A DNA stretch of 64,000 nt from Acidobacteriota bacterium (GCA_021780315.1 JAJXYY010000003.1:1-64000), one strand, 5' to 3'; shown: positions 53,604 to 63,384, numbered from the stretch's first letter. The notes: generated by a model not told the origin, from the letters alone. Translations and numbers: made by a program.

Positions 53604-56387
53604 ATGTCCGACCCAAACAACACCTCCGCTCAGCCTCCGATTTACCTGCTCGACACGATGGCGTTCATCTTTCGTGCGTATCACGCCATGCAGCGGCAGC
53701 GTCCGATGTCCACACGAACGGGCATCCCGACCGCGGCGACGTACGTCTTCGTGAACATGATCAACAAGCTGCGGCGTGATTTCTCTCCGGTGTATCTTGC
53801 TGCGGTTTACGATCTTTCCGGCCCGGTGTTCCGCGATGAGCGCGCAAAAGAACTGAAGTGCGTAAAGAAGTTCAACATCAAAACACAGCAGTTTGAGGAG
53901 GTCGATTACGCCGGTTACAAGGCCAATCGCGAGGCGATGCCTGCAGACCTTGCCCAGCAGTTGCCGTATATTCGGCGCGCGTTGGAGGCCTTCCAGATTC
54001 CGATTCTTTCGTATGAGGGTTTCGAGGCAGACGATGTGATTGGAACGCTTTCGCACAAGCTCGCGGCGCAGGGACGCAAGGTGTTTATCGTGTCGTCGGA
54101 TAAAGACATGATGCAGTTGGTGAATGCAGATGTTTCGATCCTGAACCCGACCAAAGACAATCTTATTCTGGATCCGAATGGTGTTGAGGCGACGCTGGGG
54201 GTGCCGCCTGAGCGGGTGGTCGATGTGATGGCGCTGCGCGGTGATGCGATCGACAACATACCCGGTGCGCCCGGAATTGGCGATAAGGGCTCCGTTGAGT
54301 TGATCCAACAATTTGGCAGCGTCGAGGCGGCTTTGGATGGCGCTGAGGCGGTGAAGAAGAAAACGTATCGCGAATCATTACAAAACAATCGCGAGAATAT
54401 TTTGTTGTCCAAAGAACTGGTCACCATACATACCGAGGTACCGGTCGATGTCGATCTGGATGCTATGCGTACGCAGGCACCGGATAATTCAGCCTGTCGT
54501 GAGTTGTTCTCTGAACTGGAGTTCACAACGATGCTGAAGGAACTTGCCCCTGCGGAGAATAACGTCGAGGTCGAATATCTGCTGGCGCCGAAACCGGAGG
54601 ATGTAAGTACGTTGCTGGCACAGGCTCGGTCCAGCACGGAAGGGCTTGCGTTGGCTGTGTTCAAAGATGCGAAGGCGCTGGTGGTGGATACGACCGCCAG
54701 TACCGATGATGCTGAGGTTGAGGCGGAGCCAGGGCCTGCCGAGAATCTGTCTTTGTTTGCAGCGGCATCTACAGCCCCAACGCCGGTTGCTGCAGCGCCG
54801 ACCGAGCCGGAAGTGCAGGTGGGGCTGGCCGTGAGTTCGACGGCAGCACTGCAGGCTTCGCTTGATTCGCAGGGACTTCGTGCGGTGTTGGAAGATGCAG
54901 TGGTGCCGAAGCAGGTCCATGATTTGAAAGCGGTGTTGCGCCTGTTGGAGCCACATGGAGTAACTGTGGCCGGCGTGCGTGACGATGTGATGCTGTACAG
55001 CTACCTGGTGAACCCGACGCATGGTTCGCACAGCTTGGCGGATGTTACGGCGCGTTTTACGAATCGTGCTCTGACGATGGATCCTGCGACGGTTTTGCCA
55101 GAGGCTGCCAATGCGGTCTACCGGTTGGCCGAGATTCTGCGTGCGGATGTAGAGCGCGAGGGATTGCAACATCTCTACGAGACGATGGACTTACCGCTGG
55201 TGCCGGTGCTTCTGCGTATGGAGCAAGTGGGTGTACGGGTGGATGGAGATGTGCTGCGGACCATGTCTGGCCGTCTGGCCGTCGAGATGGATACGTTGGC
55301 CGAAAAAATATTTGAGCAGTCGGGGTATCGCTTCAACATCAATTCTCCCAAGCAACTGGGCGATGTCTTGTTCAACAAGATGATGTTGCCCAAGCCGACC
55401 AAGCAGGGCAAGGGGAAAGTGATCTCGACCGCGCAGGATGTTTTGGAAGAGTTGGCAGAGCAGCATCCCGTGCCAGCGCTGGTGCTGGAGTATCGGCAGT
55501 TGGCAAAGTTGAAGTCCACGTATCTGGACCAGTTGCCGGGGCTTGCAGATGAGAATGGACGAGTGCATACGACGTTCAATCAAGTGGGCACGGCGACGGG
55601 AAGGTTATCGTCCACCAATCCGAACCTGCAGAACATTCCGGTACGAAGCTCGCTGGGTCGGGAGATTCGTGCGGCGTTCACTGCGGCCCCGGGCAATCTG
55701 CTGATGTCGGCGGACTACTCGCAGATTGAGCTACGGCTGATGGCGCACTTTTCGCAGGACCCGTTATTGCTCAATGCATATCGCACGGGACTGGATATTC
55801 ATACGCTGACGGCTTCTGAGGTTTTTGGTGTGGCGCCGGAGACGATGGACAAAGAGACGCGTTCGCGGGCGAAAGCGGTGAACTTCGGCATCGTGTATGG
55901 CATCTCTCCGTTTGGTCTGGCAGCGCAGCTGAATATCGATCAGAAGGTGGCGAAGACCTATATCGATACATACTTTGAACGTTATCAGGGGGTACGGGCG
56001 TTCATCGATGCCACGCTGGAGACGGTGCGGCGCGAACAGTCAGTGAAGACTTACTTTGGGCGGGTCAGGCCGATCCCGGATATTCAGTCGCGCAATCCGA
56101 ACATGCGAGGATTTGCTGAGCGAACCGCAATCAACACGCCGCTGCAGGGAACCGCCGCGGACTTAATCAAGCTGGCAATGATCCGTATCGACCGGGTAAT
56201 TCGCGAGCGCGGATACAAGTCGAGGATGACGTTACAAGTGCATGACGAGTTGTTGTTCGATGTGGTTCCAGAGGAGGCAGACAGTCTGCGCGACCTGGTG
56301 AAGCATGAGATGGAGCATGTCGCCGAGTTTACGGTCCCGATCGTGGCCGAGGTGGGCATTGGCCAGAACTGGCGGGACATCAAGTAG
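53604..56387 (+). CDS. polA: DNA polymerase I
   Basis: A 927-residue repair and Okazaki-fragment polymerase. Residues ~12-310 are the 5' nuclease (EADDVIGTL, SSDKDMMQLV, GDAIDNIPGAPGIGDKG), with a ~20-residue insert at ~82-102. The 3'-5' exonuclease region (~322-500) appears inactive: the DxE motif is missing (LALAVFKD at 348-355) and it is Ala/Pro-rich. The polymerase domain is intact: SADYSQIELRLMAHFS (motif A), RAKAVNFGIVYGISPFGLA (motif B) and LQVHDELLFDV (motif C). So it probably lacks proofreading, as in Thermus Pol I. Confidence 0.97.
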   Translation: MSDPNNTSAQPPIYLLDTMAFIFRAYHAMQRQRPMSTRTGIPTAATYVFVNMINKLRRDFSPVYLAAVYDLSGPVFRDERAKELKCVKKFNIKTQQFEEVDYAGYKANREAMPADLAQQLPYIRRALEAFQIPILSYEGFEADDVIGTLSHKLAAQGRKVFIVSSDKDMMQLVNADVSILNPTKDNLILDPNGVEATLGVPPERVVDVMALRGDAIDNIPGAPGIGDKGSVELIQQFGSVEAALDGAEAVKKKTYRESLQNNRENILLSKELVTIHTEVPVDVDLDAMRTQAPDNSACRELFSELEFTTMLKELAPAENNVEVEYLLAPKPEDVSTLLAQARSSTEGLALAVFKDAKALVVDTTASTDDAEVEAEPGPAENLSLFAAASTAPTPVAAAPTEPEVQVGLAVSSTAALQASLDSQGLRAVLEDAVVPKQVHDLKAVLRLLEPHGVTVAGVRDDVMLYSYLVNPTHGSHSLADVTARFTNRALTMDPATVLPEAANAVYRLAEILRADVEREGLQHLYETMDLPLVPVLLRMEQVGVRVDGDVLRTMSGRLAVEMDTLAEKIFEQSGYRFNINSPKQLGDVLFNKMMLPKPTKQGKGKVISTAQDVLEELAEQHPVPALVLEYRQLAKLKSTYLDQLPGLADENGRVHTTFNQVGTATGRLSSTNPNLQNIPVRSSLGREIRAAFTAAPGNLLMSADYSQIELRLMAHFSQDPLLLNAYRTGLDIHTLTASEVFGVAPETMDKETRSRAKAVNFGIVYGISPFGLAAQLNIDQKVAKTYIDTYFERYQGVRAFIDATLETVRREQSVKTYFGRVRPIPDIQSRNPNMRGFAERTAINTPLQGTAADLIKLAMIRIDRVIRERGYKSRMTLQVHDELLFDVVPEEADSLRDLVKHEMEHVAEFTVPIVAEVGIGQNWRDIK

Positions 56388-56428
56388 TATGTTGAGCGAG
56401 CTGCTTGTATGAAGGAGAAGAGAACGTT

Positions 56429-57085
56429 ATGTTGCGTATTAATGATGAAGCGCCGGACTTTACTGCGGAAACGACCCATGGCCCGATCCAATTCCACGAG
56501 TGGATAGGCGATGGTTGGGCAGTGTTGTTTTCACATCCTAAGGACTTTACCCCGGTTTGCACGACCGAGTTGGGCTCGATGGCTGGCTTGGAGCCGGAGT
56601 TTGCCAAGCGCGGCGTGAAGATTATTGGCCTGAGCGTGGACCCGGTTGCGACCCACACCAAGTGGGAAGTGGATATTGAAGAGACCTCTGGCTTCAAAGT
56701 GAATTACCCGATGATCGGCGATCCGGAACTGAAAGTCGCCAAGCTGTACAACATGTTGGCGGCAGATGCCGGCGATACGGCGGAAGGCCGAACAGCGGCT
56801 ATGAATGCTCCCGTACGTACGGTATTCGTGATTGGGCCGGACAAGAAGATCAAGCTGCAGCTGGTCTATCCGATGACGACCGGCCGCAACTTCTACGAGA
56901 TTCTGCGGGTGCTGGATTCCATGCAACTGACAGCTGCGCACAAGGTTGCGACGCCAGCGAACTGGAAGAACGGTGATGACGTGATCATTACACCGGCGGT
57001 CTCTGATGAAGAGGCTCGGCAAAAGTACCCTGCAGGTTTCAAGACGATCAAGCCCTACCTGCGTACGGTTGCGCAGCCGAAATAA
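56429..57085 (+). CDS. 1-Cys peroxiredoxin (Prx6-like)
   Basis: A 218-residue peroxidase with the peroxidatic Cys in KDFTPVCTTELGSMA and the conserved Arg in APVRTVFVIGPDKKIKLQL. The position of the second Cys in the related enzyme at 44002 is here Thr (ATPANWKNG), so it is a true 1-Cys type needing an outside thiol donor. The ATG at 56429 has GAAGGAG upstream. It follows polA by ~40 bases. Confidence 0.95.
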   Translation: MLRINDEAPDFTAETTHGPIQFHEWIGDGWAVLFSHPKDFTPVCTTELGSMAGLEPEFAKRGVKIIGLSVDPVATHTKWEVDIEETSGFKVNYPMIGDPELKVAKLYNMLAADAGDTAEGRTAAMNAPVRTVFVIGPDKKIKLQLVYPMTTGRNFYEILRVLDSMQLTAAHKVATPANWKNGDDVIITPAVSDEEARQKYPAGFKTIKPYLRTVAQPK

Positions 57086-57251
57086 GCAATTAGAGCTGAC
57101 CGGGGCAGGCGGAGGTTAGACCCAGTTGGGTCTTAAATCCCCGCCCGCTCCGGCTGGCAACTGATAGACTTGTAGTCTGCGCGGGTACAGCCTGTGCAGA
57201 TATCTCCCTGCGGTTTACCGCGGCGCGAGCCACTAAAGGAAGACCAACACT

Positions 57252-57986
57252 TTGGACCAGCAGACGAAGCAAGAATTGAAGCATGACCAGTTTATCGATA
57301 CCACCACGCACGGCCTGGAATGGGTCAGCTCAAACCGCCGCTCGGTGCTGATGTCGAGCGCCATTGTGCTGGCAGCGATCCTGATCGTGGTGGGCGGATT
57401 TCTCGTCTACAAGAACCGCTCCGAGCAAGCTTCGATCGCCTTTGGCGCCGCGATGCAGTCGTACCAGACGCCGTTGGCGCAGCCGGGCCAGGCCGTACCG
57501 CCGGGAGTGAAGACCTTTGCCTCGGTAGGTGAGCGTGCCAAGGCAGCGAACGCATTGTTTATGGCAGCTGCCGATCAATACGGCATGACGCCGGCGGGCA
57601 AGCTGTCGCGTTATTTCGGTGGACTTACTTACCTGGAAGAAGGCGAGAACGCTTCAGCCGAGAGCACGCTGAAGCAGGTTGCCGATGGTTGGAATCACGA
57701 TCTGGCTGCGTTGGCAAATCTGTCGCTGGCGCAGTTATACCGCCAGACGGGCCGAGTTCCCCAGGCGATCGAAATCTACAAGCAGTTGACAGCCAAGCCG
57801 ACGAACACGGTTCCTGCCGGACTGGCACAACTGCAGTTGGCTGAGTTGTACGAGTCGCAGGGCCAGCCAGACGCAGCAAAGAAGATTTACGCAGAACTCA
57901 AAGACAAGGATGCCAAGGGTGCTGTGGGAACGCTGGCAGCGCAGAAGCTTAACCCGGCAGCGGCTGGCGCGCCTCAGGTTCAGTAG
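57252..57986 (+). CDS. TPR-containing membrane protein (YfgM-like)
   Basis: A 244-residue protein with one N-terminal membrane helix (~34-54) and three or so tetratricopeptide units (LANLSLAQLYRQTGRVPQAIEIYKQL, AQLQLAELYESQGQPDAAKKIYAEL) facing outside. The layout resembles YfgM, a periplasmic-facing chaperone partner of SecYEG, but that is only a resemblance. The start is TTG at 57252 after AAAGGAAG. A strong hairpin follows at 58062. Confidence 0.85.
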   Translation: MDQQTKQELKHDQFIDTTTHGLEWVSSNRRSVLMSSAIVLAAILIVVGGFLVYKNRSEQASIAFGAAMQSYQTPLAQPGQAVPPGVKTFASVGERAKAANALFMAAADQYGMTPAGKLSRYFGGLTYLEEGENASAESTLKQVADGWNHDLAALANLSLAQLYRQTGRVPQAIEIYKQLTAKPTNTVPAGLAQLQLAELYESQGQPDAAKKIYAELKDKDAKGAVGTLAAQKLNPAAAGAPQVQ

Positions 57987-58061
57987 CCTCAGCTGAAAAG
58001 ATGCTACGAGTAACAGGCTGGATACGCTAAGACCCGACCTGTAAGCGCAGTATAAAATTTC

Positions 58062-58104
58062 AACATGCAAGGCCCGGAGATTCCTTCTCCGGGCCTTGCA
58101 TGTT
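58062..58104. terminator. Perfect 19-bp hairpin, likely two-way terminator
   Basis: Arms 58062-58080 and 58086-58104 pair perfectly with a TTCCT loop. It lies between convergent genes. On the minus strand the exit is GAAATTTTATAC, moderately T-rich; on the plus strand no T run follows. Confidence 0.82.
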
Positions 58105-58140
58105 CAGGTGTGATTAGAGCGCAGACTTGCAGCGCGATCG

Positions 58141-59343
58141 CTAGTGCAGGTGTTCGTCGTCGTGGTGGATTGTGGCATGTGTGCTGATGTGGCTGGCATG
58201 CAGCACTGCCTCAGCTTCGCTACGAAGCCGACTGATCGTTCTCCACTGGTCTTTGGCGCGGGGTTCCGGAATCCAGGTGGGCAGGGACATGCGGAGATAC
58301 TCGGAGAGGGCCTGGGCGTGCGACTCATAGAGCGCACGTATGGTGTGGAGCCGCTGGGCAGAGGCAGGATCGCCGCAGATTCGTATGCTGATATCGCCGA
58401 GAGCCTCGCACAGACGCGCGAACTCTTCGGGGGGCAGGCGGTCTTGACCGTTCTGCAAGTGCCAGGCTTCGGCTTGTTCCAGATGGAAGACGTGGCCGAG
58501 GTCGATGAGAGCGTGTCGGGCCATCGCAAAGGTGAGTTGCGCCTGACGTGCTGGGGTACCTTCAACGATGGAGATCAGTAAGGCACAGGTATCGAGGATG
58601 GCCACCAGCGCGGCGAGCCAGCTCTGATTGTCGTGCTGCGAGCGGTAGTAGCAGAGAATCGGGTAGGAGATGTGGGATTCGAGAATCTCAGCGGACCAAC
58701 GCTCCCACTCAGAGAGCAGCTTGCTGAGTGCTTCATGGCCGCCCTCAAATCCGTGGCGGCGAAGTAACTCGGTCGCGGTTGGTGGCGAACCGGCACGGGC
58801 ATCGAGCAGGGCGATACTAACCTCGCGGCGGGAGAAAGCCTGATAGAGGACGGGGACGTAGCCGATGACTAACGCTACAAATCCCAGGCCGACACCGGAC
58901 TCGAAGATGATGAGAGCGCGTGCGGGCAGGGCACGGGGCACCACGTCGCCGAGGCCCAGCGTGAAGAGCGTGGTGCCGCTGACGTAGAGATCGGTAGCAA
59001 ACCGTCCAAGCAGTGCCGTGCCGGGTGCGACCAGTGTGTCACTGAAGGGAGAGCCCATCGCGTAGAAAAACAGTGCGAAACCGACGACCAGCAGGATGGC
59101 CCATACAATGAGCAAGAGCAGCAGCGAGATGGGGCCGTAGATGCTGAAGAGCTGTTCTCGAAGCCGCTTGCCACGTACATGAGGAACCATGGCCGACCAG
59201 GGATTCCAGGTCGCGAGATAGAAGAGGCGGGTAATGCGGAAGCGACCGGTGGGACGGCGTGGCAGGATGGTGGTCTGAAATGCATCCAGTGCAACGCTGA
59301 GACAGCAGACGATTCCGGCGAGGAGTGCAGCGAGATGCATCAA
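58141..59343 (-). CDS. Potassium-channel-like membrane protein with TLGLGD filter
   Basis: A 400-residue protein. Hydrophobic helices at ~3-20, ~70-94 and ~145-166 frame a pore loop, YVSGTTLFTLGLGDVVP, whose TLGLGD (128-133) takes the place of the TVGYGD filter of K+ channels. The long C-terminal half (~170-400) is soluble, helical and His-rich at the end (HHDDEHLH); I know no named domain for it. It is probably an ion channel of the two-helix class, but selectivity may differ. Its minus-strand stop lies ~37 bases from the hairpin at 58062. Confidence 0.82.
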   Translation of the reverse strand: MMHLAALLAGIVCCLSVALDAFQTTILPRRPTGRFRITRLFYLATWNPWSAMVPHVRGKRLREQLFSIYGPISLLLLLIVWAILLVVGFALFFYAMGSPFSDTLVAPGTALLGRFATDLYVSGTTLFTLGLGDVVPRALPARALIIFESGVGLGFVALVIGYVPVLYQAFSRREVSIALLDARAGSPPTATELLRRHGFEGGHEALSKLLSEWERWSAEILESHISYPILCYYRSQHDNQSWLAALVAILDTCALLISIVEGTPARQAQLTFAMARHALIDLGHVFHLEQAEAWHLQNGQDRLPPEEFARLCEALGDISIRICGDPASAQRLHTIRALYESHAQALSEYLRMSLPTWIPEPRAKDQWRTISRLRSEAEAVLHASHISTHATIHHDDEHLH

Positions 59344-59621
59344 AGGATCCTTGAAAACAGGTGCTGAGGCGTTGCAGTAACTTTAACAGAGCGATGGGGT
59401 TTGCTACGTCAGACGGTGCAACTCCAGATACATCGGATGATGGACGAATCCGGGAAGACTCGTGGACGGACCATTTATTAGCTTGCCCAGCGTGCCAAAA
59501 GACACAGTATTGATTCGCCATGCGGGCTATATGTGGTTAAATTGAGAACATCTTCCACTGCAGCACGGTTTTTCTGAACACATGGCATAGCCCAGAGTAC
59601 GCAATGTTATGAGGAGCCGTT
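59344..59621. other. Intergenic region upstream of response regulator
   Basis: About 280 bases without a gene, between two divergent genes; presumably promoters. I see no convincing RNA or operator. The upper part is A/T-rich near 59530-59560. Confidence 0.45.
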
Positions 59622-59993
59622 ATGCAACGTGTGCTGGTAGTGGACGATGAATATCTGGTCGCGGATACGCTCACGCTGGTGTTTACGAAGAGTGGGTTTG
59701 ATGCGCGCACGGCATACTCTGCCGATCGTGCGCTGGAGATGGCGAGAGAGATAGAGCCACATCTGCTGCTATGCGATATCACCATGCCGGGCAAAGATGG
59801 GCATGCGTTGGTGGACGAGATTAGCCGTGAGTTTCCGGCCTGCCGGATCATCGTGCTAACCGGTTTCTACTCCAATTTGCATGGTGTTCGGGAACAGGCG
59901 AAGCGGCTGCCGCGGCCGGTGAGCGTGTTGACCAAGCCTTGCCAGCCGGATGAACTGTTGCGGGAAGCCGCAGCTATGTTGGCCCGGGCATAG
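59622..59993 (+). CDS. Single-domain response regulator
   Basis: A 123-residue receiver: VVDDE at the start, phosphorylated Asp52 in LLLCDITMPGKDG, Thr in IVLTGF and Lys in SVLTKPCQPDELL. No output domain; no kinase beside it. GAGGAG lies ten bases before the ATG. The DUF2905 gene follows 12 bases later, so both may share a transcript with xseA. Confidence 0.93.
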   Translation: MQRVLVVDDEYLVADTLTLVFTKSGFDARTAYSADRALEMAREIEPHLLLCDITMPGKDGHALVDEISREFPACRIIVLTGFYSNLHGVREQAKRLPRPVSVLTKPCQPDELLREAAAMLARA

Positions 59994-60005
59994 AGGTTAG
60001 CCACG

Positions 60006-60230
60006 ATGCAGGATCTGGCGCGCGTAGTCACTGTTGCGGGCTTGGTGTTGCTGGCCGTGGGGCTGATGCTATTCGGAGCGGATCGACTGCATCTGCCGTT
60101 GGGGCGGCTTCCGGGAGACCTGTCGTGGCGGGGCCGCAACTGGTCGGTGTCATTTCCTGTTGTTACTTCACTGATCATCAGTGTGGTGCTCAGCTTGATT
60201 CTGTGGCTGCTGAACTACCTGCGGCGCTAG
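60006..60230 (+). CDS. DUF2905 small membrane protein
   Basis: A 74-residue protein with two hydrophobic helices joined by the family's LHLPLGRLPGDLSWRGRNWSVSFPVVTSLIISVVLSLILWL. DUF2905 proteins are widespread but functionally unknown. It lies between the response regulator and xseA on the same strand. Confidence 0.9.
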   Translation: MQDLARVVTVAGLVLLAVGLMLFGADRLHLPLGRLPGDLSWRGRNWSVSFPVVTSLIISVVLSLILWLLNYLRR

Positions 60231-60252
60231 GGTGCCAGTGCCGGGGGCTTGA

Positions 60253-61929
60253 ATGCTAGACTCAGGCGGTATGCCTGAGATGGAAGACAACCCGCCCACC
60301 CTGGCGAGCTTGCGTTTGCGGGGCCAGACGAAGCGTGCGCGGGCGAAAACTGCCGTCCCGATCCGCGAGCAGACCGGCATGTCTGCAGATACACAGCAGG
60401 CCGGTGCGCTCGACAGGCCACAGATGGGGCTGTTCTTCTCTGCAGATAGTGCAGCTTCGGTAGGCGTGGATAGTCTCTCAGGGGCAGGGCCTCGGAGCCG
60501 ATCCGTCCGCGAGGCTGTGGCCCCAAAGACAATTCTTGTTGAAGCCCGTCAGGACGCAGCACTCGCAGCGGTGCAGCAACCGACGATATGGAGTGTGCGC
60601 GATCTGGTAGGCCGGATTCGCCAGCAGTTGGAGTCCGGGTATGCAGATCTATGGGTCGAAGGCGAGGTGTCAAACTGCCGCCCGGCACCGTCGGGGCACA
60701 TGTACTTTACCTTGAAAGATGGTGAGGCGCAGTTGCCGGTAGTGCTGTTTCGGCGACAGGCGATTCTGCTGCGCTTCAAGCCTGCGGATGGCCTGGCGGT
60801 GCTGGTGCGCGGACGAGTCTCGGTCTACGAGAGCCGGGGGCAGTTGCAGTTGATTGCCGAGACGATGGAGCCACGTGGCGCCGGTGCGCTGCAGTTGGCG
60901 TTTGAGCAGTTGAAGGCGCGGTTGCTGGCGGAGGGACTGTTCGATGCTGCGCGGAAACGGACGCTGCCCACGTTTCCGAAGTGCGTCGGAGTGATCACCT
61001 CGCCGACAGGTGCGGTGATCCGCGATATCGTCACGGTTTGCCGAAGGCGCCATGCGCGGCTGAGCCTGCTGGTGTATCCAGCGACCATGCAAGGGGCTAA
61101 TTGCGCCAGTTCGGTGATCGCGGGATTGCGCTGGTTCCATGACAATCCGGGTCAGGTAGATGTGATTGTGATTGCGCGAGGTGGCGGGTCGATGGAAGAC
61201 CTTGCCGGATTCAACGATGAAGCACTGGCGCGTGCGATTGCGGCGTCGGAGTTGCCAGTGGTGTCTGCGATTGGGCATGAGACCGACTTTACAATTGCGG
61301 ATTTTGTGGCGGACCTGCGAGCGCCCACCCCTTCGGCTGCGGCGGAGTTGGTGACCGCAGGGCAGCATCGAATTGAAGAGCGTGTGGCTGCACTTGAGCG
61401 TCGCATTCAACGTGCCGGCCGGTACCAGTTGATGCAGGCACGGCAGCGGTACACGCGCCTGTCTACCGAGTCGGTCCTTCGGCGTCTCGGCGATGCGGTG
61501 AGCCGCAGAGACCAGAGACTGGATGAGTTGCGTCTCCGAATGGAGGCCGCAATTGCGCGGCGGTTTAGGATGCCGGAGCAGCGGCTGGTGGGTTTGACCC
61601 ATCGCTTGAGACGGCAGGATGTCTCGCTGCAACTGGCTGCGGCGCGGCATCGGCTGCAGCAGGCCAGACTGCAGCTGGAAAGGGTTTCAACTCAGAGGAT
61701 TGCGCGGGAGCAGAGCCGGCTGGGCCAGTCGCTGGCCAGGCTGGAGACGTTATCGCCCTTAGCTGTGCTGGGCCGCGGATATGCGTTGGCGTACGGTGCA
61801 GACGGACGATTATTGCATTCGTCGCAGGATACTGCGCCAGGTCAGGCAATTCGTATTCGGCTGGCGCGAGGTGCGATTGGCGCCACCGTAACGGAGATAG
61901 AAGTAGCAGGCAGAACCGGTAAAACATAA
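60253..61929 (+). CDS. xseA: Exodeoxyribonuclease VII large subunit, N-terminally extended
   Basis: A 558-residue nuclease subunit that degrades single-stranded DNA. The OB-fold part begins at ~115 (WSVRDLVGRIRQQLESGYADLWVEGEVSN). The catalytic domain has GVITSPTGAVIRDIVTVCRRR, VIVIARGGGSMEDLAGFNDEALARAI and SAIGHETDFTIADFVADLRAPTPSAAAEL, then a long coiled coil and the C-terminal SPLAVLGRGYAL. The first ~110 residues are an extra basic, disordered-looking region absent from E. coli XseA. Start ATG at 60253 or 60274 is uncertain. xseB is not next to it. Confidence 0.95.
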   Translation: MLDSGGMPEMEDNPPTLASLRLRGQTKRARAKTAVPIREQTGMSADTQQAGALDRPQMGLFFSADSAASVGVDSLSGAGPRSRSVREAVAPKTILVEARQDAALAAVQQPTIWSVRDLVGRIRQQLESGYADLWVEGEVSNCRPAPSGHMYFTLKDGEAQLPVVLFRRQAILLRFKPADGLAVLVRGRVSVYESRGQLQLIAETMEPRGAGALQLAFEQLKARLLAEGLFDAARKRTLPTFPKCVGVITSPTGAVIRDIVTVCRRRHARLSLLVYPATMQGANCASSVIAGLRWFHDNPGQVDVIVIARGGGSMEDLAGFNDEALARAIAASELPVVSAIGHETDFTIADFVADLRAPTPSAAAELVTAGQHRIEERVAALERRIQRAGRYQLMQARQRYTRLSTESVLRRLGDAVSRRDQRLDELRLRMEAAIARRFRMPEQRLVGLTHRLRRQDVSLQLAAARHRLQQARLQLERVSTQRIAREQSRLGQSLARLETLSPLAVLGRGYALAYGADGRLLHSSQDTAPGQAIRIRLARGAIGATVTEIEVAGRTGKT

Positions 61930-61968
61930 CGAAATAGAAGACAATATAGCAACGGAGAAATGTAACGA

Positions 61969-63315
61969 ATGAAGAAGCTATTTGGGACAGACGGGATTCG
62001 CGGTGTGGCTGGTGTGGCGCCGCTGGACGGCACCACAATTTACGCGATCGGTCTGGCACTGGCGAAGACCCTGGGCGCAGCGACTCCTACCCCGCGGGTG
62101 TTGATGGGGATGGACACACGGGAGTCCAGTGAATGGATTGCGGCTGCGTTGACGGCAGGCTTGAATACGGGCGGCGCATCGGTCGAGAGTGCTGGCGTGA
62201 TCACTACGCCGGCAGTGGCGTTTCTGGCCCGGGAGCATGGATTTGCGGCTGGAATCGTGATCTCTGCGTCACACAATCCCTGGCAGGATAACGGCATCAA
62301 GCTGTTTGGTCCAGACGGCTACAAGCTGCCCGATGCTACCGAGTTGGCAATTGAAGCGGAGATCTTCCGTCAGTTGGAGACGGTGGGCGAGGCCGCAGCG
62401 CAGGCCGTCGCGCCGGAAGTGAACGAGGCGGACCGGGCCGAGTATGTACGATTTTTGCTGGCGGCTGTCCCCGGCCTGTCACTGGATGGACGCCGCGTTG
62501 TCGTGGATTGTGCTAATGGTGCGGCTTCGTCGGTGGCACCGCAGTTGTTTGCGGACCTGGGGGGTGAGGTCGTAATAACCCATGCCAGCCCTGATGGCCG
62601 CAACATCAATGAAGGATGTGGCGCCCTGCACGCGGATGTAGTGGCAGCGGAGGTGGTGCGGCAGAAGGCGTCGATGGGAATTACCTTCGATGGCGATGCC
62701 GACCGTGCACTGTTTGCCGACGAGCATGGACGAGTGGTCAACGGTGATGCGGTCCTGTTGCTGGCCGCACGCGACCTGCAGGCACGGGGTTTGCTAAACA
62801 ACAATACGGTGGTCGCTACTACCATGTCGAACATGGGTCTGGAGGCTGCGTTGAAACGAAGCAGCATACGGATGCTGCGCGCTCCGGTTGGCGACAAGTA
62901 TGTTCTGGAGCAAATGATCAGCACCGGTGCAGCGCTGGGCGGGGAGCAGTCAGGACACATTATCTTTGCTGGCCGCAGCACAACCGGCGATGGTTTGTTG
63001 ACCGCGCTGCTGGTGCTGGATGTTGTGCATCGCAGCGGCAAGACGTTGGCTGAGCTAGTGGCGGATTTGAAGGTGTTTCCGCAGGTAATTGTCAACGTCA
63101 AGGTACGGGAACGGCGTCCGTTGGAGAGCATTCCGACGGTGGCGGCTGCAATCCTGGCCGCGGAGCAGGAACTCGCGGAGAGCGGCCGTGTTGTGATTCG
63201 CTACTCCGGCACCGAAGCTTTGGCGCGGGTGATGATCGAAGCCGAGAGCGAGACTGCAATGCGGCACCATGCGGATGCAATTGCAGCCGCAATTCGGGCG
63301 GAACTGGGCGTTTAG
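61969..63315 (+). CDS. glmM: Phosphoglucosamine mutase
   Basis: A 448-residue enzyme turning glucosamine-6-phosphate into glucosamine-1-phosphate for UDP-GlcNAc and peptidoglycan. It starts KKLFGTDGIRGVAG; the phosphoserine loop is VISASHNPWQDNGIKLFG; the metal loop is ITFDGDADRALFAD; the sugar loop is GGEQSGHIIF; the phosphate-binding loop is VIRYSGTEALARVMIEAE. Complete. GGAG precedes the ATG. Confidence 0.98.
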   Translation: MKKLFGTDGIRGVAGVAPLDGTTIYAIGLALAKTLGAATPTPRVLMGMDTRESSEWIAAALTAGLNTGGASVESAGVITTPAVAFLAREHGFAAGIVISASHNPWQDNGIKLFGPDGYKLPDATELAIEAEIFRQLETVGEAAAQAVAPEVNEADRAEYVRFLLAAVPGLSLDGRRVVVDCANGAASSVAPQLFADLGGEVVITHASPDGRNINEGCGALHADVVAAEVVRQKASMGITFDGDADRALFADEHGRVVNGDAVLLLAARDLQARGLLNNNTVVATTMSNMGLEAALKRSSIRMLRAPVGDKYVLEQMISTGAALGGEQSGHIIFAGRSTTGDGLLTALLVLDVVHRSGKTLAELVADLKVFPQVIVNVKVRERRPLESIPTVAAAILAAEQELAESGRVVIRYSGTEALARVMIEAESETAMRHHADAIAAAIRAELGV

Positions 63316-63384
63316 GGGACGACGATGACTGCTGAGGGAGGGGGGTGGCTTGCCCATCCCCCAGCGGTCAACTAAGCTAAAGCC

